Assembly (NCBI GenBank): GCA_963923035.1
Contig: CAWUKT010000010.1
Coordinates: 1 to 64,000, forward strand
Source of the DNA: CAWUKT01 sp963923035
GTDB lineage: Bacteria > Bacteroidota > Bacteroidia > J057 > JADKCL01
Length of the DNA stretch: 64,000 bases
Reading direction: 5' to 3'
Part shown: positions 33,954 through 43,100 of the stretch, piece by piece
How positions within the stretch are numbered: the first letter of the stretch is position 1
How the letters are laid out: each line of letters starts with the position of its first letter
Made by a program: the position numbers and the translations under genes
The notes under the pieces: model-generated
Told to the model about the DNA's origin: nothing
Database searches by the model: none
The model's input: only the letters and a program-made list of their open reading frames with translations

Positions 33954-35915
33954 TTAAAATCGGATATAGAGCTCCGGGTTGACAGGCTTGTTGTTTTCCC
34001 GGATTTCAAGGTGCAGGTGTGGCCCGGTGGACAGCCCGGATGACCCGACCGTCCCGATCACATCCCCCTGCTTGACCATTTGTCCCGGCTTCACCCGAAT
34101 CTCTTTCAGGTGGTTGTAGTGGCTGGACAAAGGAGATTCGTGGTTCAGTTGGATGTGGTTGCCCACTCCGGTGTCCTGCATCTTGGCCACTTCTACTTTT
34201 CCATCCGCAACCGCCATGACCAGGGTGCCTTCGTCGGCCCGCAGGTCAATGCCATCGTGGTGCTTGGTTTCCTTCGCAAAAGGAGAGTGGCGCATTCCAA
34301 ACCGACTGGTGATCTTCAGGTTTTTGCCTTTGAGCGGAGAAATCAGGGCCGGAGCAACCTTCAAGCCGAAGAGCTCGGGGTGTTCCACCAGCGACTTCAT
34401 CGTCAGGATATTGTAGAGGTAGCCGCGCTCGTGGTCCAATTGGTACCAGGTATTCAGATCAGCGCCTTCGGCGACCTTACGCAGGGCGGCTGGCCCCCGG
34501 TTGAAGGCCAGGGCAGCTACCGTCCACGACCCAAATTCACCTTGGTAGCGTTGCAAATACTTGGCCGCAGCGTCCGTAGATTTGGTCAGGTCGACCCGGT
34601 CGTCCTGGTTGTCGGACACTTCCATGCCGTATTCGCGGGCGGTCGCCGGCATGAACTGCCACGGGCCCTTGGCGCCCCATGAGGACGTGGCCTCGGGATC
34701 AAAATGGCTCTCGGCCATCATCAGGTAGATGAAGTCGTCGGGAATATTTTTCGCGGCCAGCAAGCTGCCCACTTCCCGGCGGAACCGCTGGGCCCGCAGG
34801 TAGAGTTTCTGACAGGTCGCTGGTTTCTCCACCAATTGGGCCCGCTGGTCTTCCAGCGCCACCCTGATCATGGGATTCAGCGGCACAGGTTCCCCCGCAA
34901 AATCGAGGGTCATTGCGATCGTGACATCGGTAATTTCCGGTTCGTCTCCCACGCCCAGCGGCATGCAGGCCAGGATCAGGGCGGACAGGCCCAGCATCGG
35001 CAGCACCGCCAGGTACTTGAAGATCGACGTACGGGAAGATGATATTCTATTGAGCATGAGAATTCGTTGTTGTGTTTTACTTTGAGCGAAGAAATGGACG
35101 GGCAAATGGGCCGACCGGCGCAAAGAATGGGACAACAAGGTCCTGGAATAGGCCGTCGGTCCAAACCGGGCGGCTACGGCCCGGTCCGCCAAGAACTCAT
35201 GGTTGTCTTTGATGGATTGGTGCCACCACCGAAACCAGGGGAGGAACCACCAGATGCACGCGGCGAGTTCACCCAGGAGGACATCAACCGTATGCAACTG
35301 GTCGATGTGGGCGCGCTCGTGCGCTTCAATGGAGGCCCGGTCCGGGGAATGGACATCCTGAGGGGCGAGGAAAATGGCCCGAAAAAAGGAAAACGTGGCG
35401 GGAATTTCCGGAGGGGTCAGCACCAGGGCACCCGATGACTTTCGTTTTGGGTGCCGGAGAAACCATCGGCCAACCTTGAACAATCCCCCGGCAAAACGCA
35501 GCCCGAAGAAAGCCAATCCGAGGCCATACATGGCCACCAAGCCGGTCAACAACATCCCGAGGAGGGCGGGAGTGGACCAAGCTGTGCTTTCAGCGCCGTC
35601 TCCGGCCGCCCGGCCGGAATCTGCCCCTTCAGCCAGTTCGGTGGCTTCGGGAGCATCCGCTGAGGCCAACTCGCCACCGGCGGGCCAGGCCCAATCCATG
35701 GCGGGTACCCAAAATTGGCGCTCAGCATTGAACGATTCCACTGCTTGGGGAATCGCAAAGGTCAGGGCCAGGGCCAGGAACGGAATCGCCAGCAAGTACC
35801 AGCGGTTCCAGGTAAAATGGGTCAGCTTTCGGAAGACCAATTGATACGGCAGGTACAGCAAACCGGCCACCAGGCCGGAAGCGAGCAACACCAACAGAAA
35901 ATCACCCATGGTCAT
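33954..35915 (-). CDS. M56 metallopeptidase fused to lytic transglycosylase and M23 endopeptidase
   Basis: 653 residues from the ATG at 35915 (alternative ATG at 35909); both overlap the end of blaI. Order: membrane helices (about 4-22, 38-56, 117-140), cytosolic M56 domain with HERAH (199-203) and the Glu ligand in NHEFLADRA (about 240), helix 300-320, then periplasm. Residues about 375-490 are an SLT-type lytic transglycosylase: catalytic Glu402 in MMAESHFDPEATSSWGAKGPWQFMP, and AFNRGP for the usual AYNxG. Residues about 530-650 are an M23/LytM endopeptidase: HHDGIDL (His553, Asp557) and PHLHLEI (His635). All key residues are present. Known parts: BlaR1-type signalling and peptidoglycan cleavage. 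Inference: one protein that cuts wall and relieves its own repressor. Confidence 0.9.
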   Translation of the reverse strand: MTMGDFLLVLLASGLVAGLLYLPYQLVFRKLTHFTWNRWYLLAIPFLALALTFAIPQAVESFNAERQFWVPAMDWAWPAGGELASADAPEATELAEGADSGRAAGDGAESTAWSTPALLGMLLTGLVAMYGLGLAFFGLRFAGGLFKVGRWFLRHPKRKSSGALVLTPPEIPATFSFFRAIFLAPQDVHSPDRASIEAHERAHIDQLHTVDVLLGELAACIWWFLPWFRWWHQSIKDNHEFLADRAVAARFGPTAYSRTLLSHSLRRSAHLPVHFFAQSKTQQRILMLNRISSSRTSIFKYLAVLPMLGLSALILACMPLGVGDEPEITDVTIAMTLDFAGEPVPLNPMIRVALEDQRAQLVEKPATCQKLYLRAQRFRREVGSLLAAKNIPDDFIYLMMAESHFDPEATSSWGAKGPWQFMPATAREYGMEVSDNQDDRVDLTKSTDAAAKYLQRYQGEFGSWTVAALAFNRGPAALRKVAEGADLNTWYQLDHERGYLYNILTMKSLVEHPELFGLKVAPALISPLKGKNLKITSRFGMRHSPFAKETKHHDGIDLRADEGTLVMAVADGKVEVAKMQDTGVGNHIQLNHESPLSSHYNHLKEIRVKPGQMVKQGDVIGTVGSSGLSTGPHLHLEIRENNKPVNPELYIRF

Positions 35916-36285
35916 TTCCCTCGCGTTTTTCAGCTTCCTCAATGATGGCTTTGATCCGCTCGATTTCGCCTTCGGTCAGGTTTTCTTCCTCGACCATGAA
36001 CGAAACCACCTCCTGGTAAGAACCACTGAAGTAGTCCTTCAACAGGCGCCCAAACTTGTGCCGCCGAAAATCCCCCTGCGTCACCAATGGATGGTAAACA
36101 TGGGTCTTGCCGTAGGCCTTGTGCCCGATATACCCCTTGCCTTCCAAAATCCGAACGATGGAAGAAATGGTGGTATAAGGCGGTTTGGGATCGGGATACT
36201 CCTGAATCAGGTCTTTGACCACTGCCTCCTTCAGTCGCCAGAGAATTTGCATCAGGTGTTCTTCCCGCTGGGTGAGTTTCTCCAT
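35902..36285 (-). CDS. BlaI/MecI/CopY-family repressor (module 2)
   Basis: 127 residues. Winged helix: MEKLTQREEHLMQILWRLKEAVVKDLI, PPYTTISSIVRILEGKGYIGHKAYGKTHVYHPLV. Dimerisation helices in the last 45 residues. Related to module 1 (shared GHKAYGKT wing) but clearly different in the recognition helix, so different operators are expected. It overlaps the start of the M56-SLT-M23 gene by 14 nt, which fits translational coupling. A near-perfect 40-bp inverted repeat lies 12 to 51 nt upstream of its start. Confidence 0.93.
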   Translation of the reverse strand: MEKLTQREEHLMQILWRLKEAVVKDLIQEYPDPKPPYTTISSIVRILEGKGYIGHKAYGKTHVYHPLVTQGDFRRHKFGRLLKDYFSGSYQEVVSFMVEEENLTEGEIERIKAIIEEAEKREGNDHG

Positions 36286-36289
36286 GCCC

Positions 36290-36297
36290 CAAACTTA
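36290..36297 (-). promoter_or_regulatory. -7 box 4 nt before blaI (module 2)
   Basis: TAAGTTTG on the minus strand, then GGGC and the ATG at 36285. Perfect TAnnTTTG. No TTG at the expected distance upstream. Confidence 0.45.
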
Positions 36298-36336
36298 CAA
36301 CGCAAATTTGAGTTTTTAAACTTAATTTTGCGTTGT
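36297..36336. promoter_or_regulatory. 40-bp inverted repeat, candidate BlaI operator
   Basis: Arms of 19 bp (36297-36315 and 36318-36336) around a central TT. Outer half-site ACAACGCAAA / TTTGCGTTGT is conserved and only two positions mismatch. It overlaps the first base of the -7 box and covers the upstream promoter region, as expected for a repressor site. Confidence 0.7.
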
Positions 36337-36428
36337 TCGACGTATTGGTGCGTTGAAAAGATTGACAGAGAGCCCGCATCTCTCTGTTTTTCAAATGGGT
36401 AGAGCTAAAGGGATCAAAAGAAAAAATC

Positions 36429-36890
36429 TCAGAAGCGGGCTTCGAACTTCACCATTCTTTTCCCGACCGGCTCCAATGGAGTGAACTGTCCGAGGCCGGT
36501 AAAGGGCATATTGATGTAGATATTCTCTTGTTGCTGGGGTTGGATCACATAGGTTTCGTGCCAGATTCCGATGTCAGGTGACTTGCCCACCACCTGGTTG
36601 AATTCCCGCCACACCGGGAGGTGCTTGCGGTCCCTGGCGCGGGCGTAGGCGGCGAGGGATTCGGGCGAATCCCAGTACTGAACGATGAGCGGTTGGCGGA
36701 AGGTGATGCGGGAAATGCCTCCCAGGTAGCCCAGGTCAGGTTCGCGTTCCAATTCCTGAAAAATCCTGGGAATCAAACGGTAAATGCGGGCCCATTTTCG
36801 GATGGCCCAGACATTGTGGATGCGCATTCCGAGGAGAAAAAGGGTCACGGGATTCTCCCGTTGAGCAGTGTGGCGTCCGATGTGAATCAT
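36429..36890 (-). CDS. DUF4188 protein
   Basis: 153 residues from the ATG at 36890; upstream in-frame sequence to 36929 does not look coding. Segments that match the DUF4188 family: VTLFLLGMRIHNVWAIRKWARI, PDLGYLGGI, VQYWDSPESLAAYARARDRKHLPVWREFN and IGIWHETYVI, with a GLGQFTPL tail. The pattern resembles dimeric alpha-beta barrel monooxygenase-like proteins. Cytoplasmic; the biochemical role of the family is not known to me. Stands alone between blaI and a T9SS gene. Confidence 0.85.
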   Translation of the reverse strand: MIHIGRHTAQRENPVTLFLLGMRIHNVWAIRKWARIYRLIPRIFQELEREPDLGYLGGISRITFRQPLIVQYWDSPESLAAYARARDRKHLPVWREFNQVVGKSPDIGIWHETYVIQPQQQENIYINMPFTGLGQFTPLEPVGKRMVKFEARF

Positions 36891-36965
36891 GCCCAAACCT
36901 CTTCCAATTCCGTCAAATCCCGAAATCAATGGGGTGAGCAGGAAAGAAATGGGGACAATGGGACG

Positions 36966-38090
36966 CTATTGTACCAGCACGCGCTGGATTTGGGAGGAGC
37001 GGGTGCTCTGCCACTTGAGGAAATAGCCGCCCGCGGGTACTTCAGGACGGAGCTCGACCGTCCGTCCCTGGGTCTCCCAGTGGCCAACTTGCCGCCCGGA
37101 CAGATCGTATAGGGTCACCTGCGCGGGACCATCCTCCGGCAAAATCAGGTGGAGCACCTCACCGGCGTGCAGCGGCCGCGGGTACAATTGAAGTTCAGTT
37201 TCATTCGGATTCAAAACCGCCGCCACTTTGGAATAACTCACCTGCCCATTCGCATCCAGGCTCCGAATCCGGTAATAATTCCAACTGGGAGAGGCCTGCA
37301 CATCCAAATATTGCGATTCTGACCGGCCTGATTCGAATTGTTCCAGCATTTCAAACTCCCGACCATCGCTTGATTTTTCCAATTCATACCCCGTCCGTTC
37401 TTCCAGTTCCTGCCATTTCACCCGAATATCGCCTTCCATCCATTCCGCCACCAACCCCCAATCGTCCCCGGACAGGCTCACTTCGCCCCCGAATCCCACC
37501 ATCGGCCGGGAAGTCGAACTGGAAGCCGACGCGGCATTGCGGTTGTTGTTGTACTGGGTGATGGCCGCGCCGCCATTGTCGGCGTAGAATCCGATCACGG
37601 AGTTCGAAGACGTCGCAAACTGGATTTGAATCGCCAGGTTACTCACGCCATCCCAGACAAATGGAGTCGAGAGCGGAATCATCGTCCAATTGTTGGTCGG
37701 CACATTCCAGGTTCCAGCGTTGGAGCTGTAGTTGTAGGAACCGGCGGCGAAGACCACGGAAGGTGTCCCCACATTGAAATTGGAGTTGAAGGCGGAAACC
37801 GGCGTCGTCAGGCTGGTATGCCCCATGGTAATCGCAAAATTGCCCAAGGCCGTGGTATTCGCGGTATTGTGGCGGAAATAAATGTCCTCAATCGGATAGC
37901 CCACCGGCATTCCCATCCCCAACAATTCGGCTTGGGTATAGATAAAAACCATTCTGCCGTTAATGGTGTGGAAAAACAGATTGTTGACACCTGCATTGGC
38001 GGGATTGTGGAAATAGTACGCGGGGGTCTGGCCCTGCAACGTCGTGAGGGTGGTCAGGACCAAAAAGGCGAAGATCAAAAAGCGTTTCAT
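36966..38090 (-). CDS. T9SS-sorted secreted protein
   Basis: 374 residues from the ATG at 38090 (a signal peptide MKRFLIFAFLVLTTLTTLQGQ starts there). Residues about 25-225 are a beta-sandwich rich in Asn, Ser and Thr (PSVVFAAGSYNYSSNAGTWNVP, WDGVSNLAIQIQFATS). Residues about 230-300 form a fibronectin-like piece (RVKWQELEERTGYELEKSSDGREF) that often precedes sorting domains. The last 75 residues are a type A T9SS sorting domain (LQLYPRPLHAGEVLHL...GGYFLKWQ). No enzymatic motif. Surface or released protein, function unknown. Confidence 0.78.
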   Translation of the reverse strand: MKRFLIFAFLVLTTLTTLQGQTPAYYFHNPANAGVNNLFFHTINGRMVFIYTQAELLGMGMPVGYPIEDIYFRHNTANTTALGNFAITMGHTSLTTPVSAFNSNFNVGTPSVVFAAGSYNYSSNAGTWNVPTNNWTMIPLSTPFVWDGVSNLAIQIQFATSSNSVIGFYADNGGAAITQYNNNRNAASASSSTSRPMVGFGGEVSLSGDDWGLVAEWMEGDIRVKWQELEERTGYELEKSSDGREFEMLEQFESGRSESQYLDVQASPSWNYYRIRSLDANGQVSYSKVAAVLNPNETELQLYPRPLHAGEVLHLILPEDGPAQVTLYDLSGRQVGHWETQGRTVELRPEVPAGGYFLKWQSTRSSQIQRVLVQ

Positions 38091-38181
38091 GGCGTGGAGG
38101 GGATTGAAATAGGAATACAAAAACTAAACTATCCCGCCCCATTTAGGTTCGGTCCCATTTGGTCAATTCACGACATTCTGG

Positions 38182-39045
38182 TTATCGGTTCAAAAACTCG
38201 GCTGCCTTCGCCCGCGAAACGGGTACCGATTCTTCGACGCCCTCCAAAATCAGGTACAGGGAACGTGCGTTCCCCTTCACGTCGCGGATCGCCGAGGTGT
38301 TCACGATATAGGAACGGTGGCAGCGCACCAATTCCGGGTATTCTTCGAGTTGGTCTTCGAGCTTTTTCAGGGACAAACGCAAGAGCTGGCGCTGGAGATT
38401 GCCTTCGTGGCGGAAGAAAACCGTGGAATAATTGTTGTCGGAAACGGCGAAGAGGAAGCTGTCAAGGGGAATGGAAAGGGGAGAGGAGCGGGTCGTTTCG
38501 GGGACAATGTGCAGGGTCACGGGAACCGGTGCGGGTGGTTCGGGCCGGGATTCGAGTTGGGCGGAAAAAATCTCGGCCTGGTCGCTCCGGCGACGGTTCA
38601 GGTACAATTCCACGAGGAAAACCATGATGACGACGGGGAAAATACCCACCGTGACCGTGATCCCGAAGAATTCGGGAAAGCTGAATTGGGGCGCGAGGTC
38701 GCGCCCGATCCAGGAATTGTAACCGTAGTTGAGGATGGAAACGAGGGCAAAACTGGTGCCCAGGTAGGCGATTTCCCGTTTGACGAGCCAGGATTCCGCT
38801 GAAAAGGTGGATTTGAAGAGTCCGGGAACGATCCAGTACATGATGGCGAGGCCGCAGGCGACGCTGGCGCCAAATCCGAGGAGGAACCAGGTCCGCGTCT
38901 CCGCGGGGATGGAGGGCGCGCCGAAGGGCTGAAAGATGACCAGGAAGAGGCTGGTGAACCCGCCGATTCCTAGGATCATGGCCCACCGCCATCGCGGTGA
39001 CTCCAGTAACGGATAGGGCCGATTCAACCATTCCTGAACTCCCAT
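38182..39045 (-). CDS. Membrane-anchored LytTR-type DNA-binding regulator
   Basis: 287 residues. Four hydrophobic helices (about 22-40, 52-72, 90-110, 125-148), then a linker and a LytTR DNA-binding domain at about 185-287 with the signatures FLFAVSDNNYSTVFF, LEEYPELVRCHRSYIVNTSAI and VPVSRAKAAEFL. LytTR domains normally sit on response regulators; membrane-tethered versions occur in Bacteroidota. No histidine kinase is adjacent. Inference: the membrane part senses envelope state and regulates nearby envelope genes. TAAATTGG lies 4 nt before the ATG. Confidence 0.88.
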   Translation of the reverse strand: MGVQEWLNRPYPLLESPRWRWAMILGIGGFTSLFLVIFQPFGAPSIPAETRTWFLLGFGASVACGLAIMYWIVPGLFKSTFSAESWLVKREIAYLGTSFALVSILNYGYNSWIGRDLAPQFSFPEFFGITVTVGIFPVVIMVFLVELYLNRRRSDQAEIFSAQLESRPEPPAPVPVTLHIVPETTRSSPLSIPLDSFLFAVSDNNYSTVFFRHEGNLQRQLLRLSLKKLEDQLEEYPELVRCHRSYIVNTSAIRDVKGNARSLYLILEGVEESVPVSRAKAAEFLNR

Positions 39046-39085
39046 TGTCCCAATTTATCGAAAGCCAAGATCAGCTCCAAGCAAC

Positions 39086-40036
39086 TTAGCCGCCATCGGA
39101 GTCCTCATCACCGTCCTTTTCCTTCGCTTTTTTCTTGGCCGCCTTGGCTTCCTCTTTCGCCTTCTTCTCCGCCTCTTTTTCAGCCTTTTTCCGCGCTTTT
39201 TCCTCTTCCTTCGCTTGCTTGGCCGCCGCTTTGTCTTCTTCTTCTTTGCCGCCATCCCCATCATCTCCCGAGGCCTTTTTTCCCGCAACTTCCTCGTCTT
39301 CATCGCCTCCCTCGGTCACCTCGGGCGTTTCCTTCTCTTCCGGCTCAATTTCCTCGCCATTGGCCCGCCGGATCGAATCTTGCTTGGCCTTCCAGACCGC
39401 TTCTTCCTGCTTCTTCAGCAAATCCCGCTCCTTCTTCATCTTCAGCTTCACCTCTTTATTGCTCAGCGGCTTATACATCGACACATAATCAATTACTGTA
39501 TGGTGATCCATGTCGACGTCGCAGTAATTTTCGGGCTCTGGATGACAGGCCCGAATGCGGCAATAAATCTGATCGCCCGCCCGATACCGCACATCCTTTT
39601 TCGCCTTGAGAAAGGTCAGCGTATAACAGGAATTATCATCCCAATTGATCTTGAATTTGAGCTTGTTTCCATCCGTAGAATTGACCCAAATCTCCTTTTT
39701 CTTCTTCCGCTTCACGTTGATCCCGACGAAGTTTTTGTCAATGAAGACCAGCTTTCCCGTCCGGTACCGGGGGCACAATTCGCCCATATAGGTCCGCGTC
39801 GTATCGCACAGCGGATTCTCAATTTGCTCGACAACTTCTTCCTTTTCCTTGCCCTCTTTCTCTTTCTTTGGCTTTTTTCCCTTCTTTTTCTTCTCCTTCT
39901 TTTTTTTGTTTTTCTCCGCCACCACTTCCATTTCGACGTCCTCTCCACCATCATTCTGCGCGGCCAACCAGCCCGGTGAGACGGTGAGCAGGCAGGCGAG
40001 GAGGAAGGTCAGGAAAAATAAAGGGGATCGCATCAT
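39086..40036 (-). CDS. Secreted protein with Lys/Glu-rich low-complexity tails
   Basis: 316 residues (or 315 from the second ATG at 40033). Signal peptide ending near WLAAQN. The mature part begins with an acidic patch and a Lys-rich run, then a compact domain (about 75-185): IENPLCDTTRTYMGELCPRYRTGKLVFIDKNFVGIN, SCYTLTFLKAKKDVRYRAGDQIYCRIRAC, with conserved-looking cysteines. From about 200 on, Lys, Glu, Ala and Asp dominate in a long probably helical or disordered tail. Function unknown. Low-complexity tails may reflect repeat expansion. Confidence 0.65.
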   Translation of the reverse strand: MMRSPLFFLTFLLACLLTVSPGWLAAQNDGGEDVEMEVVAEKNKKKKEKKKKGKKPKKEKEGKEKEEVVEQIENPLCDTTRTYMGELCPRYRTGKLVFIDKNFVGINVKRKKKKEIWVNSTDGNKLKFKINWDDNSCYTLTFLKAKKDVRYRAGDQIYCRIRACHPEPENYCDVDMDHHTVIDYVSMYKPLSNKEVKLKMKKERDLLKKQEEAVWKAKQDSIRRANGEEIEPEEKETPEVTEGGDEDEEVAGKKASGDDGDGGKEEEDKAAAKQAKEEEKARKKAEKEAEKKAKEEAKAAKKKAKEKDGDEDSDGG

Positions 40037-40061
40037 GAGCTTCTTTGGTTGTAGGTCATGG

Positions 40062-40069
40062 CAAAAGTA
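40062..40069 (-). promoter_or_regulatory. -7 box upstream of the Lys/Glu-rich protein
   Basis: TACTTTTG on the minus strand, 25 nt before the start at 40036. A short frame (8 codons, 40059-40033) begins 2 nt after the box and ends by overlapping the CDS start as ATGA. Confidence 0.4.
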
Positions 40070-40127
40070 ATTGAAAAACGTAACAAAAGGGATCGGGGGA
40101 AAAAGGGAAATGGAGGGAGCTCCGGAA

Positions 40128-43100
40128 TTACCGCAGCACCTGGATGCGTTCCTGCCATTCCTGGCCATTCAGCGTCAAGCGGACGTAGTACATTCCCGCC
40201 GCGAGCTTTTCCAGGGGCAAGGTGACCCCGGCCGCCAATTCCTGGTCGTCACAGGCTTGGGTCATCAGAATGCGTCCGAGGGCATCCACCACGTCCAATT
40301 CAGCTTGCTGGCCGATGGGCAGCCCTTCCATACGGACGCGCGCCGGTCCCGAAGTGGGATTCGGGAAGACCTGAAAGGTCATGTCCATGCCGTGGAGCAC
40401 ATTGACAGAGGTACAGGGCAGGTAGGTAATCGTGTCCCGGCCAATGCAGCCACCCGTCGAAGTCACCTCGACCGAATAGGTGCCCGGTTGGGTGATCTTC
40501 CGATCGCCACTCGTGGAACCATCTTCCCAGAGCACCTTCGAGTAATCCGCGCCCACGGTCAATTCCACCGTATCGCAGATCTCCTGGTTTTCGGGACCGA
40601 GGTTCAGGTAAACAGTATTGGTATCGCGCACCACAACGGTATCGCGGGCCACATTGCCGCAGATGTCGGTGACTTCCACGAAGTAAGTGCCTTCGGAGGT
40701 CGTGGTCAGCGAAGGCAAATTGCTGCCGTCCTGCCAGAGGTAATCGTAATCGGTTCCCTGGTCGGCATCGAGGATCACCACGCTGCCTTCACAGACCGAG
40801 GTGTCAGACCCGAGGTCGATGACGGGCACATTGGCGGGGTGGAAATCCAGTTGGAGGGAGTCTTCGGTGACGCAGCCGGAGCTATTTTCCATGCGTACGG
40901 CGTAGGGACCCGGCTGAGCCGGGAAAATGGTCGGGGAGGTGGCGCCCGTATTCCACTGGAACGTGGTGGCGGTATCGTTGGAGGCGGTCAGCGGGAACAA
41001 GGTGCCGGGGCAAACCGTGGTGTCATCGACCAAGGTCGATTGCGGCCGGGCCAGCACGTCTACCCAGACCGTGTCCTGGCTGATGCCACAATTGCTGCTG
41101 CGCTCGGCCACGACGGCCGTGAGGCCGGCCTGGTCAAAGACAATTTCGGCCAGGCTGTCCGAAACCGTATTCGGCTGGACATTCCCGGGACGGTTCAGCG
41201 ACCATTGGATGGACTGGCCGGGGCCAGTCTTCGTCGCTTCAAATACAGCGCCGGCGGCTCCCTCGCAGAATTGCATAGGACCGTTCAATTCCACAAAGTC
41301 GACTTCGCGGGCCTGGCTCACATAGAAATTGGGAAGGCCCCAGAAGCCATTCGCACCGTGCAGGTCATAGCCCTGGAACTGGAAGCCACAGAGCGGGCCG
41401 GGTTCATTGGGCTGGGCGATCACGTGCAACTTGGGGACTTGGCCCGCAGTGACATAGATATTTCCGTTTTCGGCCCGCTGCAAGGAGAGGGCATCGAGGA
41501 ACTGAGAGCCATAGATAAGGGTTTGGGAATTGATGATGTCTTGGGGCGTCGGCTGGGTCATGTCGATCTGGAACAGATCGTAGAGGGTGGTGAAGTAGAC
41601 CTTTGAATTGTCGGGGGACCATTCGACGCCGTAGACCTGGCGGGTGGGATTGATCGGGACGTAAAATGGATTCGCGAACTTGCCCGTGGTGGCGTCGAAG
41701 TCCAGGACGGCTAGAGACCGGGTATTGATTTCGTTCATGCTGATCGCCACTTTCTCCCGGTTGGGGGAGACCTTGAAAGCTCCGGTGGGCAACATCATAG
41801 AAGGGCCGAGGGGGGTGACTACGGGAACAGGATTGACCCCGGCGGGTGTAATGAGGAAGCTATTGAAGTTGTTGTTGAAGGCTTCGTGGGTAACGAGCCA
41901 AAAATCACGGCCGTTGTCGTGCTGGACTGCGGCCACCATTTCGCATTTGAAGGTCCCCAACATCACATTTTTCTGCGCCGGATCAATATCTCCCAGACCA
42001 TTGCTCACACTCATGTCGACGACCGAATAGCGCAGTCCCTGGAAGAAGGTGTTTTCGATGGCGTCGCTGGTGAACAAGAAATATTTCAGGGGATTTCCGG
42101 GCCAGGGAACGATGACCACGCCCTGCGAAGCCGATTTGTTGCCGATGAGACCGGTGCCGTTGACCATAGGGAAATTGGCGCGGTCCCAAACGGTGGAACC
42201 GTTGGAGTAGAAGAGGAGGTTTCCATTTTCGTCGGAAATGCTCGCGCATCCTTCATAGGTATCGGGTTTGCCGCCCGCCAAAGGAAGCGTGCTGTCGCTC
42301 GTCACCTTGAATCCAGCGCTGTCGCCGAAGATCCAGGACAGGGTGTGCATGTCGACGCCGCAGCGGGACACTTCGATGAATTGGATGGCGGAAGAATCCT
42401 GGCACTGGCTCGACGTCGCGACCAATTGGATGCCAATGCCGCCGGGCTGGCTGAACTGGGTGCTGACCGAAGCTCCGGTCCCGGCCACGTTGCCGTTGAA
42501 CAGCCAATCGAACTGATTGGCATTGGAAGATGTACTGGTCAGGTTCAGGGTTTCTCCCGGAAGGAGTTGGCTTTTGTTGACGATGAAGGAGGCCTCGGCA
42601 TCGCATTTCACCAAGACCGTTTTCTCGATCGTTCTTTCACATCCGTTTTGTCCATTTCCCGCTTCCAACTGAATGGTATAGAAGCCCGTTTGGTTGAAGG
42701 TCTGGGAGTAGTTCTGCGCCGTACTGACCTGGCTGCCATTGACGGACCAGATAAAGGTGGAAGCGCCGGAGCTTTGGTTGGTGAAATTGATGGTCGAACC
42801 AATGACCACCGTATCGGCGGAAGTAGAGAATGCAGATTGGACCTGCGTGAGGCAGGGAGTGGTACAGGCGAGGTTGTTCAGGAGCGAAGCCCGGAACTGA
42901 AGCAACTGGCCGCGCATGCGGTCCTTCTGGCCCGGCGTAAACTTGGCCAGGACAGTCAGCGCTCCGTAGTCCATGTAATTGTCGAAGGGATCGGGCTGGT
43001 CGCCCAAGCCACCCAATCCGGCGGAGCGGAAGGGATTTGCATTCGATTGATCGTCGCCGTCGCTCTGGCACGAATTGACAAAGGTGGTCGCCGCGGCTGT

